Shown here piece after piece: positions 6,662 through 11,801 of a stretch of DNA of 11,801 nucleotides. Where the stretch lies: assembly GCA_903820565.1 (NCBI GenBank), contig CAIJHZ010000026.1, positions 1 through 11,801 of the forward strand, given 5' to 3'. The stretch comes from an uncultured Actinomycetes bacterium. Lineage in GTDB: Bacteria; Actinomycetota; Actinomycetes; Nanopelagicales; Nanopelagicaceae. Made by a program: the position numbers and the translations under genes. Position 1 is the first letter of the stretch. Each line of letters opens with the position of its first letter. The notes beneath the pieces were generated by a model. That model was not told where the DNA came from, did no database searches, and saw nothing but the letters and a program-made list of their open reading frames with translations.

Positions 6662-7903
6662 ATGTTCTCGGGATATAAAACCTTATTTCGCACACCCGGG
6701 GCATTGCGATTTTCAGTTCCTGGCGTCATTGCACGCATGCCAATTTCAATGGATTCTCTTGCACTTATTTTCATTGTGGTCGCCGTTAGCGATTCATACG
6801 CCCTAGCTGGGGCACTCAGTGCAACTGCTTCGGTTGTGATGGCTTTTGCAACGCCTCATTGGTCACGTGTGGCAGATCGAATTGGCCAAAGTGCAATGTT
6901 GGTGCGTGTTATTCCTATCAAAGTCTTGGGAATTTCACTATTTACAGTTTTAGTTCTAAATCATGCGCCAGTCTGGAGTTGGTTTGTAACAATCATTATT
7001 GCCGAATCTATGTCTGTAAATACTGGCGGATTAGTTCGCCGACGATGGCTACATATCCTTAGCCCAGATAAAACCAGTACCGCTGAGGATGAACAAGATC
7101 GCCACTTAGTAAATACCGCATACTCTTATGAAGCAATAATGGATGAAGTTGTTTTCATTCTTGGGCCGATTATTGTTACCGCATGTGCAACAACAATTGC
7201 ACCAGCAGCAGGAATTATCTCGGGCATCGTCTTTGTTCTAATCGGGTTTCCACTTTTTATTCTGCAAAAATCTACCGAACCACCAGCAGCTCCCAAACGA
7301 ACCGTAGACCCGCACCCTGCGGTAATTCGCAATAAGCGCGTTCAAGCCATTGTTCTTGCTACAACGCTTTTGGGCGGTTTCTTTGGCTCCATAGCAATTG
7401 TCACCGTTGCATTCACCGAACAGCGTGGGCAAGAAAGTAAGTCAGGACTCCTGTTAGCTATTTGGGCATTTGGCAGCGGCATAGCCGCAATTATCAACGG
7501 CACAATTAAATGGAAAATCTCAAGTGCTTCGAGATTCCTAATTTTCTTATTCGCACTGACCTTTTTGTCAGTACCTATGTTGTTTGCCCATTCAATGATG
7601 TGGCTTGCCATTGCACTCTTTTTTAACGGATTTGCAATTGCTCCCTTAGTAATTAATGCATATGGAGTTGCCGAAGGCGCAGTACCTGCCGACCAGATCA
7701 CTGAAACATTGACGTGGGTTGTAGCGGGTATGCCATTAGGCGGTGCAATTTCCAGTGCGCTTTCTGGGCAGATCATTGACCGAATTGGTGCCGACATCGC
7801 TTTTTGGGTTCCCCTGGGATTCATGATTGCGGCATGTGTAGCCACGCTGCCTTACTTCAACACCTATAAGGCCCTCATCGGCTACCCTCGTGCTCGTGAC
7901 TGA
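6662..7903 (+). CDS. MFS transporter, 12 membrane segments
   Basis: This 413-residue polytopic protein has about 12 hydrophobic segments. It shows an MFS motif-A-like loop after the second helix (HWSRVADRIGQ, 66-76) with a second copy of the same idea in the C-terminal half (GQIIDRIGAD, about 376-385). The stretch VRRRWLHIL (125-133) and SYEAIMDEVVFILGP (155-169) are polar or charged features in the middle of the N-terminal half. The central loop between halves is the Pro/Arg-rich segment around 206-225. The substrate is unknown. The ATG has no ribosome binding site but lies 7 bases after a TAGACT box. The stop codon overlaps the sepH start, so the transporter and cell-division gene are likely cotranscribed and coupled. 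Confidence 0.88.
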   Translation: MFSGYKTLFRTPGALRFSVPGVIARMPISMDSLALIFIVVAVSDSYALAGALSATASVVMAFATPHWSRVADRIGQSAMLVRVIPIKVLGISLFTVLVLNHAPVWSWFVTIIIAESMSVNTGGLVRRRWLHILSPDKTSTAEDEQDRHLVNTAYSYEAIMDEVVFILGPIIVTACATTIAPAAGIISGIVFVLIGFPLFILQKSTEPPAAPKRTVDPHPAVIRNKRVQAIVLATTLLGGFFGSIAIVTVAFTEQRGQESKSGLLLAIWAFGSGIAAIINGTIKWKISSASRFLIFLFALTFLSVPMLFAHSMMWLAIALFFNGFAIAPLVINAYGVAEGAVPADQITETLTWVVAGMPLGGAISSALSGQIIDRIGADIAFWVPLGFMIAACVATLPYFNTYKALIGYPRARD

Positions 7904-8738
7904 GCTACGACTAAACGGAAAGACCGACGATGGTCTGCACCTTTCCTTGCATGACAATGACGGAAATGAATTCACCGTCCGCGTTAGCGACACATTGCGT
8001 GCAACAGTTAATCAGCAGCGACTAATGGCGGTTCCAGCAACAACCGAGCCAACTGTGTCAATCAAAGAAATCCAGCGATTACTTCGTGCAGGCCAGACCA
8101 CCGAACAAATCGCTCGCGATAATAATATTTCAATAGAAAAAATTGAACGCTTTGCCGGACCAATTCTTTCAGAGCGCATCTACATCATTGATCAAGCGCA
8201 GCAGATCGTAATTCGCAAAGAAGGTAGCCGCGAGGCTGTAACACTTTTAGGCGTTGTTATTTCTCGTTTAGCTCCACGCAATATTGATTCATCAGAACTT
8301 TCGTGGGACACATGGCGCCTAGAAGATGGCACCTGGACAATTGAACTTCATTATCCAAACAGCATGGGCGTTGGAATCGCACAGTGGAGCTTTGATGCAA
8401 CGCTGCGAACAGTCACATCTATGGATGAGAATGCACGTTGGATGATGGGTGATGAGCCTGCACCGCGTCAGCTTCCAACAGCAGGGTTAGTTCCAACTGA
8501 AACCTCTCACCCCTCCGAGCGACGCGTAATCGATGTGTACAGCGAGTTTCGCAAAGAGCCAACTGATGCAACAGAAGAAGAATTAGAAGATATTGTCCAA
8601 GAAATTCGTGAAGTTCCACGTTTAGCCGTAATCCGCGAAGAGCCAGATGATGAGGCATCACGAGATGGAATTACCGCTCGTGCAAAGGTTCCAAGCTGGG
8701 ATGAAATCATGTTCGGCATCAAGCCAGAAGATAAATAA
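7896..8738 (+). CDS. sepH: Septation protein SepH (DUF3071)
   Basis: SepH is an actinobacterial cell-division protein that stimulates FtsZ polymerisation in Streptomyces and mycobacteria. The N terminus, TELRLNGKTDDGLHLSLHDNDGNEF, is the family beta-rich start. The helix-turn-helix-like segment VSIKEIQRLLRAGQTTEQIA with NISIEKIERFAGPILSER follows. Next come EAVTLLGVVISRLAP and SWDTWRLEDGTWTIELHY. The rest is acidic and disordered until a terminal PSWDEIMFG, which recurs at the end of many family members. I place the start at the GTG of 7896 (280 residues), because it begins right at the conserved xELRL segment. A GTG at 7890 (282 residues) is also open. The start GTGACTGA overlaps the transporter stop, with no strong ribosome binding site, pointing to coupling. 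Confidence 0.92.
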   Translation: MTELRLNGKTDDGLHLSLHDNDGNEFTVRVSDTLRATVNQQRLMAVPATTEPTVSIKEIQRLLRAGQTTEQIARDNNISIEKIERFAGPILSERIYIIDQAQQIVIRKEGSREAVTLLGVVISRLAPRNIDSSELSWDTWRLEDGTWTIELHYPNSMGVGIAQWSFDATLRTVTSMDENARWMMGDEPAPRQLPTAGLVPTETSHPSERRVIDVYSEFRKEPTDATEEELEDIVQEIREVPRLAVIREEPDDEASRDGITARAKVPSWDEIMFGIKPEDK

Positions 8739-8745
8739 CTTCTTC

Positions 8746-9846
8746 TCAACTTAACGTTGTAGTTAACAAACCTACCTGCGACTCGAAATCGCTGTCGGCT
8801 CCATGATGACCAACCATTGCGCCTTCCTTATCTGCACGATCAGCATCCAGTAGCACTACTCCCCCACGCGCAATAGCAATTATTTCTCCCATGCGATCAA
8901 AGGCATCCGGGGTCATCTCTAAGCCAAATAAGTTCTCAGAAATTGCTTGCTCACGGGTAAGCACCAGAGCCTTTTCTTGCAAATATTCCTGCCAAATAGA
9001 GGCTGCATCAGAACGTGCTACAGGTGAGTCAGAATCTAAATAAATATGTCGTGCACGAGGTTCGCCAGCAATAACACTGACACCTTGCAGCAATGGATTA
9101 TCCCGACCAATAATTATTTTTTCTTCTACGTTAATCATTCCGTGATCTGATGTAACCCAGATACGCGTGCCCTTTGGGACCTCTTTCATTAAAGAGGAAA
9201 CCATCTGATCAATCATGGTCAATGCTGCAATCCATTTATCACTGCCAACACCATCGGAGTGTCCAGCGGTATCTAAATCATTAACATACAAATACACAAA
9301 AGATGGAGTTGCTTGGAGTGCTACCTTTGTTTCGGAAATTAAATCTGTAACAACATTGGCACCCTTGTAGTGTGCCCCACGAAAGACTGCGCGGGTGAAA
9401 CCAGAGTTCTCATACCGTTTAGCGGCTACATGTGTCACATTAATTCCCGCAGCTGTTGCTCGCTGAAATAAAGTTTCTACTGGTTGCCAATTTTCAGGAT
9501 CAACACGTTCATCCCATTTCAATGCATTAAGTAGTCGACCGCCACTTCGTGGAACCTGAACTGTGTACCCCAACATCCCGTGAGTACCTGGCATCGCTCC
9601 AGTTGTTAATGTCGCAAGTGATGTCGCAGTCGTTGAAGGAAATGCTGTTTGGATTTTTCCATGGTTAAACATGCGTGACATCGTTGGCATCACATCTGCA
9701 TAGGTAGCTAATGTGTCATAGCCAAAACCATCAATTAAAAAGAGTAGTTCGCGACCCATCGGAGATTTCCCAACCGATAAGTGATCAACTGCACTTTCAA
9801 GGCCAAGGGAAGAAAAGATCGATGGCGTTACCTGGGACAAATGCAC
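8746..9846 (-). CDS. Alkaline phosphatase superfamily phosphodiesterase / nucleotide pyrophosphatase-like
   Basis: This 366-residue protein carries the two-metal site of the phosphodiesterase/nucleotide pyrophosphatase branch of the alkaline phosphatase superfamily. It shows LIDGFG with Asp39, the nucleophile Thr in the FPSTTATSL segment (Thr72 or Thr73), NDLDTAGHSDG with Asp192 and His196, TSDHGM with Asp234 and His235, and GHHGAD with the last His (347 or 348). The core is complete and the protein has no signal peptide, so it is cytoplasmic. The physiological substrate is unknown. The start is GTG, supported by GGAAGA 7 bases upstream. In several actinobacteria such a gene lies near sepH (from memory); here it converges on sepH with 7 bases between stops. 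Confidence 0.9.
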   Translation of the reverse strand: MHLSQVTPSIFSSLGLESAVDHLSVGKSPMGRELLFLIDGFGYDTLATYADVMPTMSRMFNHGKIQTAFPSTTATSLATLTTGAMPGTHGMLGYTVQVPRSGGRLLNALKWDERVDPENWQPVETLFQRATAAGINVTHVAAKRYENSGFTRAVFRGAHYKGANVVTDLISETKVALQATPSFVYLYVNDLDTAGHSDGVGSDKWIAALTMIDQMVSSLMKEVPKGTRIWVTSDHGMINVEEKIIIGRDNPLLQGVSVIAGEPRARHIYLDSDSPVARSDAASIWQEYLQEKALVLTREQAISENLFGLEMTPDAFDRMGEIIAIARGGVVLLDADRADKEGAMVGHHGADSDFESQVGLLTTTLS

Positions 9847-9853
9847 GGGGATA

Positions 9854-9859
9854 TCTTCC
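9854..9859 (-). promoter_or_regulatory. Ribosome binding site fixing a GTG start
   Basis: The minus strand reads GGAAGA here, 7 bases before the GTG at 9846 (9846-9844). This decides the start of the phosphodiesterase gene; the alternative ATG a little upstream on that strand is out of frame. Confidence 0.6.
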
Positions 9860-9872
9860 CATGACTGTGCAC

Positions 9873-9878
9873 TACAGT
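9873..9878 (+). promoter_or_regulatory. Putative -10 box of psuG (leaderless)
   Basis: TACAGT matches the actinobacterial -10 form TANNNT and ends 6 bases before the ATG at 9885, so transcription could begin at the start codon. No ribosome binding site precedes that ATG. No -35 consensus is seen. This box would lie within the coding region if the ATG at 9861 were used instead. Confidence 0.4.
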
Positions 9879-9884
9879 TTGGCT

Positions 9885-10787
9885 ATGGAAAAGGCGATTA
9901 AATTCTCAGTTGAAGTTGCTGATGCAATTAAGGCTGGAAAGCCGGTTGTTGCACTTGAGTCAACGATTATCAGCCATGGCTTGCCACGTCCATCTAACCT
10001 TGAAGTTGCTCTTGAGTGCGAACGAATAGTCCGAGAAGCAGGAGCTATTCCGGCAACGATTGCGTTGCTGGATGGAAAAATCTTAGTTGGCCTAGAGCGC
10101 TCAGAGCTTGAAGCGATCGCAAACCGTGATGATATTTCAAAGGCTTCAATCCGCGACCTAGCAATCATCGTTGCTCAGGGAAAATCAGCGGCAACAACTG
10201 TTGCAGCAACAGCGCACATCGCCGCCATTTCAGGAATCAATATCTTTGCAACAGGTGGACTTGGTGGAGTCCATCGTGGCGCTAGTGAATCCTTTGATGA
10301 GTCAGCTGACTTAACCGCTTTGTCCCAACTTGATATGACAATCATCTGCGCCGGAGTTAAATCAATTTTAGATGTGCACGCAACATTAGAGCGTCTTGAA
10401 ACACTTGCAATCGGCCTGGTTGGCTACAAAACCAACTCATTTCCTGGTTTCTATCTGACAGATTCTGGTTACACCCTAGAACACCGCGTTGATTCCCCTG
10501 CAGAAATCGCAGCGATCATCCGCGCTCGAAAAGCTGTCTCTACTCATTTCAAAGCACTTGTTGTTGCAAACCCAGTTGTTAAGGAAATGCCCAAAGCGCG
10601 TCATGATGAAATCTTGGCAAGCGGATTAGCGCGAGCAAAGAGTGAAGGTATCGATGGAAAGTTATTTACTCCCTTCTTACTGGAGCATTTCCATACTGCA
10701 TCAAAGGGTGAGTCCCTCGCAATCAACACTGAAATTATTAAGTCGAACTGTTTATTAGCCGCCCAGATTGCGGTGGCACTTCGATGA
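9885..10787 (+). CDS. psuG: Pseudouridine-5'-phosphate glycosidase
   Basis: PsuG cleaves the C-C glycosidic bond of pseudouridine 5'-phosphate, giving uracil and ribose 5-phosphate. Conserved blocks are clear: PVVALESTIISHGLP with Glu25, IPATIALLDGKILVGL, DISKASIRDL with Lys86, ATTVAATAHIAAISGI, FATGGLGGVHRGA, and ESADL with Asp142. AGVKSILD carries Lys159, and VGYKTNSFPGFY and the terminal KSNCLLAAQIA follow. Offsets of 6-7 from E. coli Glu31, Lys93, Asp149 and Lys166 fit those being the catalytic residues. The reading frame is open upstream to 9711 inside the opposite-strand gene. I chose the ATG at 9885 (300 residues, near the E. coli 312) because of its TACAGT box; ATG 9861 is a fair alternative. 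The stop overlaps the kinase start (ATGA). Confidence 0.94.
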   Translation: MEKAIKFSVEVADAIKAGKPVVALESTIISHGLPRPSNLEVALECERIVREAGAIPATIALLDGKILVGLERSELEAIANRDDISKASIRDLAIIVAQGKSAATTVAATAHIAAISGINIFATGGLGGVHRGASESFDESADLTALSQLDMTIICAGVKSILDVHATLERLETLAIGLVGYKTNSFPGFYLTDSGYTLEHRVDSPAEIAAIIRARKAVSTHFKALVVANPVVKEMPKARHDEILASGLARAKSEGIDGKLFTPFLLEHFHTASKGESLAINTEIIKSNCLLAAQIAVALR

Positions 10788-11665
10788 AAAAGATTCTATG
10801 CATCGGAGATTTAGCCCTGGATGTTATTTCTCAATTAAAAGAGCCTATCAATTACGGCAATGACACAGCTAGCAAGATTTCTAGCCACCCAGGTGGACAG
10901 GCCGCAAATGTTGCAACATGGATTACCCGCACAAACTCTAAGGCGCATTTAGTTGCGCGAACAGGTAATGACCCAGTTGGTTTTGCACTGATTTCAGACT
11001 TAGATAAGTACGGCGTAGAACACCTCAATTTGATGCACAGTGGGCGCCCAACGGGAGTTGTAGTCATTTTGGTCGATGCCAATGGCGAGCGAACAATGTT
11101 TCCGGACAATGGAGCAAATGCAGATTTAGAAGTGTCAGATCTTCCGCCATTAGCTGATGTTGATGGTGTTTATCTTTCTGGGTATGCGCTGCTGGATTTC
11201 CGCAGTCGCGAAGCTGTTCTTGCGATGATAAAGAAAATAAAGGCTGCAGGAAAGCCAATTTACTTTGATCCAACGACAACTGGCGCGATGAAGATTGTTT
11301 CTAGGGATGAAGTACTGTCATGGGTATCTCAGATGGATGGAATTCTGCTCAACAGTGAAGAAGCTATGTATCTTGGAGATGCGACAGATGTTGAAACCGC
11401 TGAAAAGAATCTTCAGAAGTACACACCGCTAGTTGTGATCAAATTAGGTTCTAAGGGAGCACTTGCGGTCAATGGTAATGAAAGTGCAAAGGTTCCAGCG
11501 GTCACAACTAATGTGGTCGATACAACTGGTGCTGGAGATTCATTTGCTGCCGGCTTTATTCCGAAGTGGCTAGAAACAAGTGACTTAACTCAAGCCCTTA
11601 CAGCCGGTGCAGCCCTTGCCGCTAAGTGTGTTTCATCCGTTGGGGCGCGCCCTCCCCTAAATTAA
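10784..11665 (+). CDS. psuK: PfkB-family kinase, probable pseudouridine kinase
   Basis: This is a 293-residue ribokinase/PfkB-fold kinase. The N-terminal signature PGGQAANVA (36-44) and the C-terminal signature DTTGAGDSFAAGF (246-258), with catalytic base Asp252, are both intact. The sugar-binding lid lies between them, with PTGVVVILVDANGERTM (89-105) typical of the family. PfkB kinases share one fold over many sugars, so sequence alone does not give the substrate. Its position, with the start overlapping the psuG stop in an ATGA, makes pseudouridine the best guess: it would phosphorylate pseudouridine at the 5' position, feeding PsuG. A ribokinase or other nucleoside kinase cannot be excluded. 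No uptake gene for pseudouridine is in the window. Confidence 0.88.
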   Translation: MKKILCIGDLALDVISQLKEPINYGNDTASKISSHPGGQAANVATWITRTNSKAHLVARTGNDPVGFALISDLDKYGVEHLNLMHSGRPTGVVVILVDANGERTMFPDNGANADLEVSDLPPLADVDGVYLSGYALLDFRSREAVLAMIKKIKAAGKPIYFDPTTTGAMKIVSRDEVLSWVSQMDGILLNSEEAMYLGDATDVETAEKNLQKYTPLVVIKLGSKGALAVNGNESAKVPAVTTNVVDTTGAGDSFAAGFIPKWLETSDLTQALTAGAALAAKCVSSVGARPPLN

Positions 11666-11690
11666 CGCTGACTCTTGGCAGAATGCCCCA

Positions 11691-11801
11691 ATGGCAACTG
11701 CGAAGACTCCCGCGAAATCTGCGGCTAAAGGTAAGAAACCCGCTGGACCAAAGCCCGGTGAATATCCAGGAAAGATCGTCGACATCGATGTTTCCAAAGA
11801 A
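11691..11801 (+). CDS. parC: Probable topoisomerase IV / gyrase subunit A, N-terminal fragment
   Basis: Only 37 codons are present; the gene runs off the window end. It begins with a Lys/Ala/Pro-rich stretch of about 25 residues, then KIVDIDVSKE. The latter resembles the start of actinobacterial ParC-type proteins (a basic tail, then ILDIDVxxEMQ leading into the topoisomerase core), from memory. The match rests on about 10 residues, so it is tentative; another DNA-binding protein with a basic N tail, such as FtsK, was considered but lacks that segment. The ATG at 11691 lacks a Shine-Dalgarno sequence. A CAGAAT six bases upstream could be a -10, so a leaderless start is possible. An overlapping ATG at 11683 opens a different frame. 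Confidence 0.55.
   Translation, partial: MATAKTPAKSAAKGKKPAGPKPGEYPGKIVDIDVSKE

Noticed and set aside
7342..7845. 167-codon open frame on the minus strand
   Set aside because: Antisense to the MFS transporter; it is the mirror of hydrophobic codons and has no independent support.
8726..8743. AGAAG / CTTCT inverted repeat at the end of sepH as a terminator
   Set aside because: The stem is only 5 A/G-T/C pairs with an 8-base loop and no T-run, too weak to call.
9711..9884. Upstream extension of psuG by 58 codons
   Set aside because: Most of it overlaps the opposite-strand phosphodiesterase start and shows no match to the PsuG N terminus. Only the ATG at 9861 is a fair alternative to 9885.
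11674..11689. Small TTGGCA...TGCC inverted repeat before the last gene as a terminator for psuK
   Set aside because: The stem has an imperfect edge, a 3-base loop and no T-run, and it abuts the next start codon.

Overview
The window looks like chromosomal core sequence from a low-GC, compact actinobacterium. The gene order rplS-lepB-rnhB-yraN-yifB(comM)-dprA is characteristic of Actinobacteria, and sepH (DUF3071) is an actinobacterial cell-division gene. Base composition is roughly mid-40s % GC (judged by eye), spacers are tiny, and stop/start overlaps are frequent. This combination suggests a streamlined freshwater lineage such as Nanopelagicales (acI, e.g. Planktophila-like). That placement is inference, not demonstrated.

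Layout: (1) Positions 1-201 hold the C-terminal end of an EamA/DMT-family permease on the plus strand; its stop overlaps the end of era by 4 bases. (2) Positions 5756 down to 198 on the minus strand form one dense gene train: rplS (bL19 with an unusual acidic tail), lepB (signal peptidase I), rnhB (RNase HII), yraN, yifB/comM, dprA and era. The functions are ribosome assembly, protein export, RNA primer/hybrid removal, and processing of incoming single-stranded DNA. Candidate regulation sits in the 106-base rplS leader: a -10-like box, a hairpin and a strong ribosome binding site. (3) Positions 5863-6627 hold an inositol-monophosphatase-family gene (minus), divergent from an MFS transporter (6662-7903, plus) whose end overlaps the start of sepH. 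The 34-base divergent spacer carries an inverted repeat whose arms read as -10 boxes 6-7 bases from each start codon, suggesting two leaderless transcripts. (4) A phosphodiesterase/alkaline-phosphatase-superfamily gene (8746-9846, minus) converges on sepH. It diverges from psuG-psuK (9885-11665, plus), a two-gene pseudouridine degradation operon. (5) Positions 11691-11801 hold the first 37 codons of what is most likely a topoisomerase IV/gyrase A subunit.

Together: pseudouridine kinase and glycosidase convert pseudouridine to uracil plus ribose 5-phosphate; SepH supports FtsZ ring assembly; DprA and ComM handle recombination of imported DNA. No mobile element, CRISPR array, tRNA or rRNA was seen. 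No clearly new multigene system is present. The most novel points are the bL19 tail, the rplS leader and the divergent leaderless promoter pair.
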